NCBI GenBank assembly: GCA_947259215.1
Contig: CAMYLJ010000009.1
Location: forward strand, 1 to 64,000
Direction: 5' to 3'
Source: an uncultured delta proteobacterium
Lineage (GTDB): Bacteria > Myxococcota_A > UBA9160 > JAFDET01
DNA: 64,000 nucleotides
The notes under the pieces were generated by a model, which was not told the DNA's origin, ran no database searches, and was given only the letters and a program-made list of their open reading frames with translations. This document shows positions 22,926 to 32,085 of this stretch, piece by piece. The position numbers were made by a program, and so were the translations under genes. The stretch's first letter is position 1; every line of letters begins with the position of its first letter.

Positions 22926-23490
22926 CGTAACGGCGATAATAGGCCAGAACCCGGTCCACGTACTGCCGCGTCTCGCGGTACGGCGGGATGCCGCTATAGC
23001 GGTCCACGGCCTCGGGTCCGGCGTTGTAGGCGGCCAGGGCGCGGCTCCAGTCGCCGTAGCGATCGAGCATCCGGGCCAGGTAGCGGGTGCCGCCCTCCAC
23101 GTTCTGCTCCGCCCGCCAGGGGTCGCGGACGCCCATGTCGGCCGCGGTGGCGGGCATGAGCTGCATCAGGCCCTGGGCCCCCTTGGGAGAGTGGGCCCGG
23201 GGGTTGAAGTTGCTCTCGGCGGCGATCACGGCCTTCACGAGCCCGGGCGGCACGCCGTGGGTAGCGGCCGCGCGGGCGATCAACGGGTCGTACTCGTCGG
23301 TGCTGCGGGGCGCCCAGCGCCGGGGCGTGAGCCGCCGCACCGCCACGAAGCGGGGATCCGAGGGCACGTTGGAGAAGTGGATCGTCCCGTCCTGGTCCAC
23401 GAACCGGTAGAGCGTGTTCGTGTCCGCGGCGGCGGGCGCCGCACACAGGGCTCCCACCAGGAGCCCGGCTGCCAACGAAGCGCGATGCAT
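22906..23490 (-). CDS. Soluble lytic murein transglycosylase-like protein
   Basis: 194 residues, signal peptide to APAAAD (residue 22). A DUF4124-like segment (LYRFVDQDGTIHFSNVP) precedes an SLT domain with the catalytic Glu in AAESNFNPRAHSPKGAQGLM, then MPATAADMG and AAYNAGPEAV. It cleaves peptidoglycan glycan strands in the periplasm with formation of 1,6-anhydro ends. This DUF4124-SLT order is common in Proteobacteria. First gene of the minus-strand set with pgsA and wbpA. Confidence 0.9.
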   Translation of the reverse strand: MHRASLAAGLLVGALCAAPAAADTNTLYRFVDQDGTIHFSNVPSDPRFVAVRRLTPRRWAPRSTDEYDPLIARAAATHGVPPGLVKAVIAAESNFNPRAHSPKGAQGLMQLMPATAADMGVRDPWRAEQNVEGGTRYLARMLDRYGDWSRALAAYNAGPEAVDRYSGIPPYRETRQYVDRVLAYYRRYDAEFDR

Positions 23491-23599
23491 CGACGTTTCC
23501 GTTCCCGCGGGGAGGCGATAGAATCAAGCCAACGCCCCCCGGCTCGGGGGCTTATCGGTGGGTCGAGGGAGCCACCTTACCCCCTCGGGGAACCACGGC

Positions 23600-25213
23600 A
23601 TGTCCGACCGGGTCGATTTCGACTTTCTGGTGCTCGGCAGCGGCATCGCGGGCCTCTTCTACGCCCTGCGGGTGGCGGAAGTCGGCAGCGTCGGAATCGT
23701 CACCAAGAAGCGCGGAGCGGACTCCGCGACCAACTGGGCCCAGGGCGGGATCGCCGCCGTCACCTCGCCGGAAGACAGCTTCGAGGGCCACGAGCGCGAC
23801 ACCCTGGACGCCGGCGCCGGCCTCTGCCGCGAGGACGTGGTGCGCTTCGTGGTGGAGCGCGGCCCGGCGCTGATCGAGCAGCTGCTGAAGTACGGGATCG
23901 AGTTCGACCGCCGCGCCGCCAAGAACGCCGACGAGGCGGGCGAGTTCGACCTCGGCCGCGAGGGCGGCCACAGCAAGCGGCGCGTGCTGCACCGGGCCGA
24001 CACCACCGGGAGCGAGATCGAGTCGGGGCTGCTGCGCCACGTGGCGGCCCATCCGAACATCAGCCTGCTCGAGGACCACTGCGCGGTCGACCTGCTCACC
24101 GCGAGCCGGGCCGGGCTCCCGGGACCGGACCGCGCCCTGGGCGCCTACGTGCTCGACACGCGCAAGCGCGAGGTGCAGCGCTTCCAGGCGCCCATCACGC
24201 TGATCGCCACGGGCGGCGCGGGCAAGGTCTACCTCTACACGTCGAACCCGGACATCGCCTCGGGCGACGGCATCGCCATGGCCTACCGGGCGGGAGCCAC
24301 GGTGGCCAACATGGAGTTCTTCCAGTTCCACCCGACCTGCCTGTTCCACCCCGAGGCCAAGTCGTTCCTCATCACCGAGGCGGTGCGCGGCGAGGGCGGC
24401 CTGCTGCGGACGCTCGCCGGCGAGCGCTTCATGCCCGGCTACCACGAGAGCGCCGAGCTCGCGCCCCGGGACGTGGTGGCCCGCGCCATCGACATCGAGC
24501 TCAAGCGCTCCGGCGACGACTTCGTGCTGCTCGACATCAGCCACCAGGACGCCGCCTTCGTGCGCAACCGCTTCCCGAACATCTTCCGCACCTGCCTGCG
24601 CCACGGGGTCGACATCACCCGCGAGCCGATCCCGGTGGTGCCCGCGGCGCACTACTGCTGCGGCGGCGTGCGCTCGGACCTGCGCGGCGAGACCGACATC
24701 GCCAACCTGTTCGTGGCCGGGGAGGCCGCCTGCACCGGGCTCCACGGTGCGAACCGCCTGGCCTCCAACTCGCTGCTGGAGGCGCTGGCCTTCGCCGACG
24801 CCGCGGCAAGCGAGAGCCTCGAGCGCCACGCGTCCATCGCGCCTCCGGAGGGCGCCCCCGCCTGGGAGGAGGGCGAGGCCACCGAGAGCTCCGAGGCCGT
24901 CGTCATCACCCAGAACTGGGAAGAGATCCGCCGCTTCATGTGGAACTACGTCGGTATCGTGCGCAGTGACAAGCGCCTTGCCCGGGCGACCCACCGCATC
25001 GACCTCCTGCGCGAGGAGATCGCCGAGTACTACTGGAACTTCCGCCTCACGCCGGACCTGGTGGAGCTGCGCAACCTGGCCCTGGTGGCGGAGCTGGTGA
25101 TCCGCTGCGCGACCCTGCGCACCGAGAGCCGCGGCCTGCACTACAACCTGGACCACCCCCACCGCGACGATTCCAACTGGTCGCGGGACACCTTGCTGCG
25201 GCGGGAGAGCTGA
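23600..25213 (+). CDS. nadB: L-aspartate oxidase
   Basis: 537 residues, the usual family size. FAD binding is shown by [16 protein letters not shown], followed by [38 protein letters not shown] and the flavoprotein C-terminal segment [19 protein letters not shown]. It oxidises aspartate to iminoaspartate, the first step of NAD synthesis. NadA and NadC are not in the window. Divergent from the transglycosylase gene. Confidence 0.93.
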   Translation: MSDRVDFDFLVLGSGIAGLFYALRVAEVGSVGIVTKKRGADSATNWAQGGIAAVTSPEDSFEGHERDTLDAGAGLCREDVVRFVVERGPALIEQLLKYGIEFDRRAAKNADEAGEFDLGREGGHSKRRVLHRADTTGSEIESGLLRHVAAHPNISLLEDHCAVDLLTASRAGLPGPDRALGAYVLDTRKREVQRFQAPITLIATGGAGKVYLYTSNPDIASGDGIAMAYRAGATVANMEFFQFHPTCLFHPEAKSFLITEAVRGEGGLLRTLAGERFMPGYHESAELAPRDVVARAIDIELKRSGDDFVLLDISHQDAAFVRNRFPNIFRTCLRHGVDITREPIPVVPAAHYCCGGVRSDLRGETDIANLFVAGEAACTGLHGANRLASNSLLEALAFADAAASESLERHASIAPPEGAPAWEEGEATESSEAVVITQNWEEIRRFMWNYVGIVRSDKRLARATHRIDLLREEIAEYYWNFRLTPDLVELRNLALVAELVIRCATLRTESRGLHYNLDHPHRDDSNWSRDTLLRRES

Positions 25214-25225
25214 GCCGGGGGCTCA
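25211..25225. terminator. Hairpin made from two convergent stop codons
   Basis: TGAGCC-GGG-GGCTCA. The first TGA is the stop of nadB and the last TCA is the stop of the minus-strand gene at 25223-25612, so one perfect six-base hairpin spans both stops. It is GC-rich but has no T-run, so termination strength is uncertain. Confidence 0.4.
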
Positions 25226-25612
25226 GGGCAGCGACGTCGCCAGGAAGTCGATGCGCCAGCCGGCGCTGCACTTGTTGGCCGCCGCGCAGGCGAGCGCCAC
25301 GCTGCGGAGCGCGACGCTGCAGAGGGCGCGACCGCTACGGGCGGTCACGAGCTGCGGCCCGCCCCCGTTCAGCGACACCGTCACCGGGTCGCGGCCGGCG
25401 GTCACGCTGACGCAGGCGGCCGGCGGGGCCGGGGTCGCGCCCCGGCCCTCGAAGACCGCGGTCGCCGCCACGCCGAGCTGGACCTCGGCCGGGCCCCCGA
25501 CCGTGCGCGGGCCCGGGGCCAGCTCGGCGACGCCGCCCTTGCCGGCGGCAGCCGGGGACGGGGCCAGCAGCACGGCCAGCACGAGTCCGGTGGCGAAGCC
25601 CCGGCCGCTCAC
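25223..25612 (-). CDS. Secreted four-cysteine paralogue 7 of 7
   Basis: 129 residues, GTG start overlapping the preceding stop (GTGA). A signal peptide ends near SPAAAG. It follows the array pattern: RTVGGP after the linker, Cys in ACVSV, Cys in ALCSV, then LACAAANKCSAGWRID. It is the last gene of the array, with a slightly longer C-terminal end (FLATSLP). No known family is recognised; the product is probably a small disulphide-bonded periplasmic or secreted protein. Confidence 0.7.
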   Translation of the reverse strand: MSGRGFATGLVLAVLLAPSPAAAGKGGVAELAPGPRTVGGPAEVQLGVAATAVFEGRGATPAPPAACVSVTAGRDPVTVSLNGGGPQLVTARSGRALCSVALRSVALACAAANKCSAGWRIDFLATSLP

Positions 25613-25983
25613 AGGAGATCCACCCGCACCGTGGCGCTGCAGCGCGAGGTCTGGCAGGCCAGGGCTGCGAACCCCGCGTCGTTGCAGACGACGAGCGTCT
25701 CGCCGGGCAGCACGCTGGCCGCCTCGCCGTCCACGTCCACGTCCACCACCTCCTTGCGGCTGGTGTTGGTGACGCTGACGCAGACGTTTGCGGACGCCGA
25801 CTCGACGATCTCCCAGACCGTCCGCTGGGTTGCGTCGGGCAGCTCCACCGCGAACGGGCCGGCGATGGTCCCGCCGCCCGCGCCGGGCGCGGTCTTGTTT
25901 TTCTTCTTGGCGCCGGCCGGCAGGGCGAGGAGCACCGCCGCCGCGACCATGGCCACGAACGTTCGCGTGCCGCGCCGCCTCAC
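25609..25983 (-). CDS. Secreted four-cysteine paralogue 6 of 7
   Basis: 124 residues from GTG 25983 (MRRRGTRTFVAMVAAAVLL), overlapping both neighbours by four bases. The mature protein starts after ALPAGA with KKKNK. Conserved positions: GTIAGP, VCVSV, VVCND, LACQTSRC, then ATVRVD, where Val replaces the conserved Trp. Function unknown. Confidence 0.7.
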   Translation of the reverse strand: MRRRGTRTFVAMVAAAVLLALPAGAKKKNKTAPGAGGGTIAGPFAVELPDATQRTVWEIVESASANVCVSVTNTSRKEVVDVDVDGEAASVLPGETLVVCNDAGFAALACQTSRCSATVRVDLL

Positions 25984-26393
25984 GGGAGCGCCTCCAGCGA
26001 GTCGACGCGCCAGGCGACGGAGCAGTTGCCGTTGCCCAGGCACAGCAGCTTCAGCAGATCGAGGGAGCCGCACACCACGCGCGTGGTCCCGGAATCGACC
26101 GTGACCGCCACCACCGGCCCCGTCGGCGAGGACTCGCCGGTCAGGCTGACCGCGGCCGCGCCGGTGTTGGCCACGGTGCTGCACACGCGGCGGTTGCCGT
26201 CGAGCGACGCCCAGTAGACCACGTCCCCGTCGCTGGCCTTGAATCTCTGGGACAGGGGGCCGCCCTCGGTGCTGCCCGTTGCGACCGGCGGCTGGGCGCC
26301 CTTCTTCTTCTTGGCGTCGGCCGGAGCCGGCGCCCAGAGCAGGAGCGCCACGCCGCAGGCGGCGGCCGCGAAGCCCGTCAGGGCGCGCCTCAC
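25980..26393 (-). CDS. Secreted four-cysteine paralogue 5 of 7
   Basis: 137 residues, the longest of the array, GTG start at 26393. Signal peptide to PADA, then KKKK. Conserved positions: VCSTV, VVCGS, LLCLGNGNCSVAWRVD. An insertion before the second cysteine (SSPTGPVVAV) accounts for the extra length. Function unknown. Confidence 0.7.
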   Translation of the reverse strand: MRRALTGFAAAACGVALLLWAPAPADAKKKKGAQPPVATGSTEGGPLSQRFKASDGDVVYWASLDGNRRVCSTVANTGAAAVSLTGESSPTGPVVAVTVDSGTTRVVCGSLDLLKLLCLGNGNCSVAWRVDSLEALP

Positions 26394-26782
26394 CGGTCCA
26401 CCCTCCAGGAAAGGAAGCAGGTGCGCTTCGGCGGCGCGAAGCACGCGAACGCCACCTCCTCCACGGCGTCGCGGCAGAGCGTCACCGCCTGGCGCGCGAC
26501 GATCGTGACCGCGGTCTCGACGGCGCCGGTCTGGGTGAACTCGAGCTCCACCTCGGCGTTGCCGTTGCTCACGCTGACGCAGACCTTCTCAGGCGTCTGG
26601 CTCTTCCAGACCTCGCGCTCCTCGTCGCGCAGGTCGAGGAGCGCAGGGCCGCCCACGGTGTGCCCGGTGACGGGCAGGATCTGGACGCCGCCCTTGCCCT
26701 TGCCCGTCGCGGGCCCCGCCCCGGCGAGGACGAGCCCGGCCAGGAGCGGAGCCAGCAGGCCGCGCGCGAGCCGCGCCCTCAT
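26390..26782 (-). CDS. Secreted four-cysteine paralogue 4 of 7
   Basis: 130 residues from ATG 26782, coupled to both neighbours. Signal peptide to GPATG, then KGKGG. Conserved positions: HTVGGP, VCVSV, TLCRD, FACFAPPKRTCFLSWRVD, ending right after the WRVD motif. Function unknown. Confidence 0.7.
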   Translation of the reverse strand: MRARLARGLLAPLLAGLVLAGAGPATGKGKGGVQILPVTGHTVGGPALLDLRDEEREVWKSQTPEKVCVSVSNGNAEVELEFTQTGAVETAVTIVARQAVTLCRDAVEEVAFACFAPPKRTCFLSWRVDR

Positions 26783-27171
26783 CGCCGGTCCACCCGCCAG
26801 CGCCCGAGGCAGCCGGCGGACGACGGGCACGTGAGCTGAACCCGGTCCGCCGTCCCGCAGACCGCCTCGGTGGTGCCGGGCTGCACCCGGTGAAAGATCA
26901 CGAGCGCCGATGCGGCGTACAGCTCGACGCTGATCGGACCGGCACCGACTGCGAGGGTGATGCAGAGGGCGATCGCCTCGTTCGCGTCGAGGATGCCCGC
27001 CAGCCCGCCGGCCGCGATGGCCTGCTCCGCCGCGCCGCCTATGGTGCGCGACGACTCGGGCAGCTCCTGGACCGAGGGGCCCTTCTTCTTGCCGGCGGCG
27101 GGTCCCGGCGTCAGGCAGAGCGCCGTCCCCAGCGCGAGAATGGCGACCGCGAACCGTCGCGCGCTCCTCAT
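26779..27171 (-). CDS. Secreted four-cysteine paralogue 3 of 7
   Basis: 130 residues from ATG 27171, coupled to both neighbours. Signal peptide to GPAAG, then KKKGP. Conserved positions: RTIGGA, LCITL, AVCGT, LTCPSSAGCLGRWRVD. Function unknown. Confidence 0.7.
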   Translation of the reverse strand: MRSARRFAVAILALGTALCLTPGPAAGKKKGPSVQELPESSRTIGGAAEQAIAAGGLAGILDANEAIALCITLAVGAGPISVELYAASALVIFHRVQPGTTEAVCGTADRVQLTCPSSAGCLGRWRVDRR

Positions 27172-27557
27172 GGCGCGTCCCCGCGCCAGGAGAACGGGCA
27201 ATCGCCGATCCCGGCGCAGATGGCGCGCACGGAGTCGCCGTCGGCGCACACGGTCTTCGGGATGCCCGGCCAAACGAACATGTCGCCCCCGAGGCTGACG
27301 CCGTCCAGGATGGCGATGCGCAGCAGGCCCGGGCCCGCGTTGGCGGCGGTGAGGCACAACCTGAAGACGTCGGCCGAGCTCAGCAAGGTGACGGAGGCGC
27401 CGTCGGACAGGGCGACGCTGGAGGGCCCCGCCAGGGTGGAGCCGCCGAGGGCCAGGGGCGGCGGCTGCCTGGGCTTGTTCTTCTTGGCCTGGGCCGTCGA
27501 GAAGCCGGAGAACCCGTAGAGAACCACCACGAGCGAAGCGGCGAGGAGGATCCGCAT
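27168..27557 (-). CDS. Secreted four-cysteine paralogue 2 of 7
   Basis: 129 residues; the start is four bases after the stop of paralogue 1. Signal peptide to TAQA, then KKNKP. Conserved positions: STLAGP, LCLTA, TVCAD, AICAGIGDCPFSWRGD, where Gly replaces Val in the WRVD motif. Function unknown. Confidence 0.7.
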   Translation of the reverse strand: MRILLAASLVVVLYGFSGFSTAQAKKNKPRQPPPLALGGSTLAGPSSVALSDGASVTLLSSADVFRLCLTAANAGPGLLRIAILDGVSLGGDMFVWPGIPKTVCADGDSVRAICAGIGDCPFSWRGDAP

Positions 27558-27561
27558 CGCG

Positions 27562-27939
27562 CTAGAAGCCGTCCACGCGCCAGGCGCTGCGACAGCTGGT
27601 TCCGGGACACGAGAGCGTGACCAGCACGGCCAGCGGAACGCACACGCTCGACACGAGATCGCGCGGGATCGCGAACTGCTCGATGCCGGAGCCGGTGTCG
27701 ATCACCACCGACACGTCGTCGCGAGACAGCACCGTCACGCACACGCCCCGGGCGTCGTTGGCCTGGTAGACGTCGGTGATGCCGGTGATGCCGGTCGAGA
27801 TCTCGGCGCTGGCGGGACCTGCCAGGGATCTGCCGGTGGCCGGGAGCTCCGGCATCTTGCCCTTCCTGCCCGCCGCCGGATCCGAGGGTGCGACCGCGAG
27901 CAGGCCCGCGACCGCGATCGCCGCACCGTGCTTGAGCAC
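27562..27939 (-). CDS. Secreted four-cysteine paralogue 1 of 7
   Basis: 125 residues, the first gene transcribed in the array. GTG 27939 has GGAGG nine bases upstream and a promoter with a perfect TATAAT at 27961-27966. Signal peptide to PAAG, then RKGK. Conserved positions: RSLAGP, VCVTV, SVCVP, LSCPGTSCRSAWRVD. Function unknown. Confidence 0.75.
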   Translation of the reverse strand: MLKHGAAIAVAGLLAVAPSDPAAGRKGKMPELPATGRSLAGPASAEISTGITGITDVYQANDARGVCVTVLSRDDVSVVIDTGSGIEQFAIPRDLVSSVCVPLAVLVTLSCPGTSCRSAWRVDGF

Positions 27940-27960
27940 CCTCTAGAACCTCCGTGCGGG

Positions 27961-27991
27961 ATTATACACCCAACTCGGCAGTTCGCCTCAA
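27961..27991 (-). promoter_or_regulatory. Promoter of the seven-paralogue operon
   Basis: On the minus strand TTGAGG (27986-27991) and TATAAT (27961-27966), with a long 19-base spacer. A perfect -10 hexamer stands out in this GC-rich DNA, and GGAGG and the GTG start follow directly. Confidence 0.6.
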
Positions 27992-28062
27992 GAGTTGCCG
28001 GAAAATGTGCGCCTTTTCCGAACGCCCTTGACGCAGCAGACCCCCCGCGGTTCTCTGGGGTC

Positions 28063-29877
28063 GTGCGCGCCCCCCTGCACGCCCGGCGGCTGATCTGCGC
28101 CGCGCTCGTCGTAGCTGCGGTGGGGTGTGCGACGGAGCCCAAGACGGTGGCGCTGGTGCCGGTGAAGCCGGAGCCCACCGAGCGCGACGTCGAGCTCTTC
28201 GTGCAGCGCCGCCTCTCCGACGCCCGGGCCTTCCGCGAGCAGGGACGCCTGGAGGCCGGCGAGCGGGCGGCGCGCCGCGCGGTGGAGGTGGCGCCCGAGG
28301 ACGCGCGCGCCCAGCGTCTGCTGGCCCGCATCCTGGAGGACCAGGGCCGCGCGTCCCAGGCCCGGGAGCACTGGGCCACGGCCGACGCCCTCGATCCCCC
28401 GCCCCCGCCCCCTTCCGACCGCCCCCTGCCCGTCGAGTCCGAGGGCCTGGTGGTGCTGCTGGTGGATCAGGCGGACCCCGGAGACGGTCATGGCGCGCGC
28501 GCCCGGCGGCCGGACCCGCAGGTGGAGGAGACCATCCTCACCGGACGTCTGGGCGCGCGCCTGCCGCTGGCGGAGGTGGTGCGCGCGGACCCGGCGAGCG
28601 TCGCCGAGGCGCGCGCCGAGCTGAGCGACCGCGGGGCGCGGGCGGCCATCTCCCTGCGCACGGACCGGGGCTTCTGCGGCTACTCGCGCAAGGACGGCAA
28701 CTTCGGCGTGGCCTGGCTGCGCGTGGCGAGCGCCACGCCCACGGCGATGGTGGAGCCGCCCACCACCGTGCGCGAGGTGATCGTGGATCCTCCGAGCGGC
28801 GACGCCTGTCTGCGACTCGTGATGGCCCGCGCTCTCGAGCGGGTGCTGCTCGAGACCGACGTGGTCCGGGTCGTGGAGGAGTCTGCGACCTCGGGCGAGT
28901 GGCCTGCGCCGGCCCTGCGGGCGCTCTTCCCCGGAATCGGGCGGCGGGTGGCGGTCGAGATCGAGCGCGGCCGGGCGCGCCTGGCCACGGGGCGGGTGTC
29001 GGAGGCCGGGGATTCGTTCCGCGCGGCCCTGCTGATCGACCCCGAGCACCCGGACGCGCTGGCGTACCTGCGCGAGGCCGAGGAGACCCTGGCCATCGCC
29101 CGGGCCCTCGACCCCGAGGGCGCGACCGGCGGGGAGGTCGGAAACCTGGCCTTCACCCTCACCGACGCGGAACGCAACATCGCCGAGGCGCTCCTCGCCG
29201 AAGAACGGCGCCGGCGCGACGAGCTGCTGGCGGCGCTGGTGATCTCCGAGGTGGAGGAGCGCCCGCCGCCGCCGGAAGCGGTGGCGACCCTGCGACCGGT
29301 GGCGCTCGCCGAGCCGCCCGCCCCGGGCCCGCGTCTGGCGCGCACCGCCAACGAAGGCGCCGTCGAGGCGCGCGCGCTCTACGCCGACGACGGCGCGGTG
29401 CTCACGACCTACTACTTCGCGGTCGGCAGCCGGGATCCCCTCCTGCGCGAGGAGGACACGTCGGGCGACGGCCAGCCGGACCGCTGGATCGCCTACCGGG
29501 AGGGGCTGCGCAACGCCCTCTTCGAGGACCGCAACGGCAACGGCCAGCCCGACGTGGTGGTGCGCTTCGACGCCGAGGGCCGCGTCGCGGCGATCGAGCT
29601 CGACGCCAACGACGACCGCCGGCCCGAGCGGGTCTTCCGCTACGCCGACGGCGCGCTGGCGTCCGAGGCGCGCGACACCGACGGCGACGGCGACCTGGAT
29701 CGCTTCGAGACCCTCGACGCCGAGGGGCGCGTGGTCCAGCGCGAAGAGGACCTGAACGGCGACGGGCGCATCGACGTCCGCAGCAGCTACCGCGACGGCA
29801 AGCTCGTCTCCCGCGAGATCGAGGATCCGCGGGTGGTGGAGCAGCTGCTGAAGGACTCCGAGGAGCCGCGCGGCTGA
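28063..29877 (+). CDS. TPR lipoprotein with C-terminal DxDGDG repeats
   Basis: 604 residues from GTG 28063, chosen because it begins a lipoprotein signal (lipobox AAVGC, Cys near residue 20). Residues about 35-110 and 310-370 hold TPR-like helices (AERAARRAVEVAPEDARAQR region). The last 170 residues contain repeated acidic loops: DTSGDGQPD, DRNGNGQPD, DANDDRRPE, DTDGDGDLD and DLNGDGRID, alternating with RYADG/YRDG strands. These resemble calcium-binding and RHS/YD-like repeats. It is probably an outer-membrane lipoprotein that assembles other proteins. Divergently transcribed from the seven-paralogue operon, with 123 bases between. Confidence 0.7.
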   Translation: MRAPLHARRLICAALVVAAVGCATEPKTVALVPVKPEPTERDVELFVQRRLSDARAFREQGRLEAGERAARRAVEVAPEDARAQRLLARILEDQGRASQAREHWATADALDPPPPPPSDRPLPVESEGLVVLLVDQADPGDGHGARARRPDPQVEETILTGRLGARLPLAEVVRADPASVAEARAELSDRGARAAISLRTDRGFCGYSRKDGNFGVAWLRVASATPTAMVEPPTTVREVIVDPPSGDACLRLVMARALERVLLETDVVRVVEESATSGEWPAPALRALFPGIGRRVAVEIERGRARLATGRVSEAGDSFRAALLIDPEHPDALAYLREAEETLAIARALDPEGATGGEVGNLAFTLTDAERNIAEALLAEERRRRDELLAALVISEVEERPPPPEAVATLRPVALAEPPAPGPRLARTANEGAVEARALYADDGAVLTTYYFAVGSRDPLLREEDTSGDGQPDRWIAYREGLRNALFEDRNGNGQPDVVVRFDAEGRVAAIELDANDDRRPERVFRYADGALASEARDTDGDGDLDRFETLDAEGRVVQREEDLNGDGRIDVRSSYRDGKLVSREIEDPRVVEQLLKDSEEPRG

Positions 29878-29889
29878 GACGCGCCGCGC

Positions 29890-30681
29890 TCACTCGGGGG
29901 TCACGTAGGCGCCGCTGATCCCGCCGTCCACCAGGAAGGTGGTGCCGTTCACGTAGGCGGCGTCGTCCGATGCCAGGAAGAGCGCCGCCCGCGCCACTTC
30001 GTGGGCCTCGGCCAGCCGGCCCATGGGCACGTGCACCAGCCGTCGCGCGCGCGCCGCGGGATCCGCCAGCAGCTCCTCGAGCAGCGGCGTGTTCACGGGG
30101 CCGGGGCAGAGCGCGTTGGCGCGGATGCCGCGCCGGGCGTAGCTGACTGCCACCTCGCGAGTCAGCGCCAGCACGCCGCCCTTGCTGGCGGTGTAGGCGA
30201 TCTGCGGCGTCGCGGCGCCCATGACCGCGACGAAGGAGGCGGTGTTCACGATGGCGCCGCCGCCCGCTCGCAAGAGCGCCGGGATCCCGTGTTTGCAGCC
30301 CAGGAAGACGCCCTTCAGGTTGACCGCGACGACGCGGTCCCAGACGTCCTCGGGCGTCTCCACCGGGTCCGTGTCGTCGCCGGGGAAGATGCCCGCGTTG
30401 TTGAAGACGACGTGGAGGGCGCCGTAGCGCTCTTCGGCGTGGGCCACCGCGGCCGCCACGGACTCCGAGCGGGTCACGTCCGTCGCCGCGAAGGAGGCGC
30501 CGCCGCCCGCGCCCTCGATCGCCGCCACCGTCGCGCGGCCGGCCTCCTCGGACACGTCGGCCACGACGACCCGGGCGCCTTCCGCAGCGAAGAGCTCCGC
30601 CGCCTGGCGCCCGATGCCACTGGCGGCGCCGGTGATGAGTGCCGTCCTGCCGTCTAGCCGCAAGGCCTGCCTCCGGAGCAC
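29890..30681 (-). CDS. Short-chain dehydrogenase/reductase
   Basis: 263 residues with all classical SDR landmarks: TGAASGIG (cofactor loop), NNAG, the Ser in NTASF, the YxxxK pair in YTASKGG, and CPGPVNTP. Asp in VVADV at the end of strand 2 favours NAD over NADP. The sequence NGTTFLVDGGISG is typical of FabG-like enzymes. The substrate cannot be told. Confidence 0.85.
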   Translation of the reverse strand: MLRRQALRLDGRTALITGAASGIGRQAAELFAAEGARVVVADVSEEAGRATVAAIEGAGGGASFAATDVTRSESVAAAVAHAEERYGALHVVFNNAGIFPGDDTDPVETPEDVWDRVVAVNLKGVFLGCKHGIPALLRAGGGAIVNTASFVAVMGAATPQIAYTASKGGVLALTREVAVSYARRGIRANALCPGPVNTPLLEELLADPAARARRLVHVPMGRLAEAHEVARAALFLASDDAAYVNGTTFLVDGGISGAYVTPE

Positions 30682-30696
30682 CGGAGGCTAGCAGGC

Positions 30697-31935
30697 TCAG
30701 GAGCCCGCGCTGACCAGGCCGCGCTCGATCAGACCCAGCAGCGCCCGCAGGATGGTGTGGTCCTCTTCCGGGATTACGTCGATCGCGCCGCGCACGCTGA
30801 AACCGGCGACGGCCAGGTCGAGCACCGCCTCCTCGGTCTTCGAGAGCGGCTCGCCGTCGCGCGCCCCGCCCGTCGCGTGGAGATCGTCGTCCAGCGACAT
30901 CGGGAGCGGGTCGAGGCGCTTCGCCTCGTCGAACTGACGGGCGGCGTCGATCAGCAGCGGCTCGAGCGGCATCGCATCGCCCACGCGATCGACGTCGTCC
31001 ACCTCGGCGTGGAACGTGAAGCTGCCCGTCTCCCATCCCAACATCCGCGCCAGCGCCTTGCCGCCGGCGACCCGGCCCGCGCGCGCGCCGACCAGCAGCC
31101 CGCCCTCGAAGGCGACCCGGCCCTCCTCCCGATCGTGCTCCACCGCCAGGGTGCCCTTGGGCGAGGCGTTGGCGAAGCTCTGGAGGAGCCCCGGAAAGCC
31201 GACCTCCTCCAGCGGACCCGAGATGCCCGCGAGCTTGCGCGCGTGGCCCAGGGAGTGCAGGTCGTCGACGAAGAGCATCACGTCGGGGCGCGCGGCCTCG
31301 CGCTCGGTGAACGCCACGGCGAGCGACGGGACGCCCCCCTTGCTGTCCACGTGGCGGACCACGCTGCCCTCGACCTCGAGCTCCTGGCCGGTGATCGGGT
31401 GCACCAGCTTGAGCTGCACGAGCTCGCCGACGGGAACCAGCGGGACCCCGTCCATGCTCACCAGCACGCCGCTGTGGGAGAGGTCGCGGGTCCGCACCGC
31501 CAGGCTGGCGTCCGAGCTGGAGAGGTTGCCCACCACGCGCGCCTCGGCCCGCGGCGCGCGGCGGCGCTCCCCGGGCTGCTGGCCGCCCGCGGGCCCCGGG
31601 CTCTGACCTGCGATGGGCTCGAGCTTGGCGCGCAGGGCGGTCGGCGACACCAGCAGCTGCACCGCCACGCCGGGCGTGCCGCCGGCGCGCGCCAGCTCGG
31701 CGCCGACGACGGACACCACCTCGCCGGGAAAGCGCAGCGAGGTCGAGGCGAAGGCGAGCTCGAGCTCCACGTCCACCTCCTGGCGCAGCTCGAGGCTCTC
31801 GCGGGTGGCCAGGAACAGGCCGCCCTTCACCAGGTTGGTCTGGTACTCGCCCCGGAACTCCTCCAGGGTCTCGAAGCGCACCCGGAGCGTCGGGCGCACG
31901 CCCGGAAGCGAATCCACCTGCTGGCCTCGTCGCAT
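30697..31935 (-). CDS. PilZ-domain protein with DUF4388-like C-terminal region
   Basis: 412 residues from ATG 31935. Residues 10-110 (VRFETLEEFRGEYQTNLVKG and GLFLATRESL) form a first PilZ-like unit; residues about 135-235 form a second with RRRAPRAEARV and DLSHSGVLVSM, close to the RxxxR and (D/N)xSxxG c-di-GMP motifs. The C-terminal 160 residues (GFPGLLQSFANASPKGTLAV, GGLLVGARAGRVAGGKAL) resemble DUF4388/PATAN regions found in deltaproteobacterial signalling proteins. It probably links c-di-GMP to motility or surface behaviour. Confidence 0.75.
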   Translation of the reverse strand: MRRGQQVDSLPGVRPTLRVRFETLEEFRGEYQTNLVKGGLFLATRESLELRQEVDVELELAFASTSLRFPGEVVSVVGAELARAGGTPGVAVQLLVSPTALRAKLEPIAGQSPGPAGGQQPGERRRAPRAEARVVGNLSSSDASLAVRTRDLSHSGVLVSMDGVPLVPVGELVQLKLVHPITGQELEVEGSVVRHVDSKGGVPSLAVAFTEREAARPDVMLFVDDLHSLGHARKLAGISGPLEEVGFPGLLQSFANASPKGTLAVEHDREEGRVAFEGGLLVGARAGRVAGGKALARMLGWETGSFTFHAEVDDVDRVGDAMPLEPLLIDAARQFDEAKRLDPLPMSLDDDLHATGGARDGEPLSKTEEAVLDLAVAGFSVRGAIDVIPEEDHTILRALLGLIERGLVSAGS

Positions 31936-32041
31936 GGGCGAGTCCTGCCTCCCCGCCGGGCTTATCGACCGTTCGATCGCCGCAGTGAAGGGCACGCTGA
32001 AGCGCGTGGAGCGCGAGCCGACAAGCGCGCTTGCAGCGTTC

Positions 32042-32085
32042 GCTGCCGCCTTGGGCCGCTCTAGCTGCCGCCTTGGGCCGCTCTA
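32042..32085. repeat. 22-bp tandem repeat
   Basis: GCTGCCGCCTTGGGCCGCTC plus TA is repeated exactly twice, and the second copy contains the stop codon of the gene at 32083-32802. A short duplication of a gene end; no function is evident. Confidence 0.6.
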
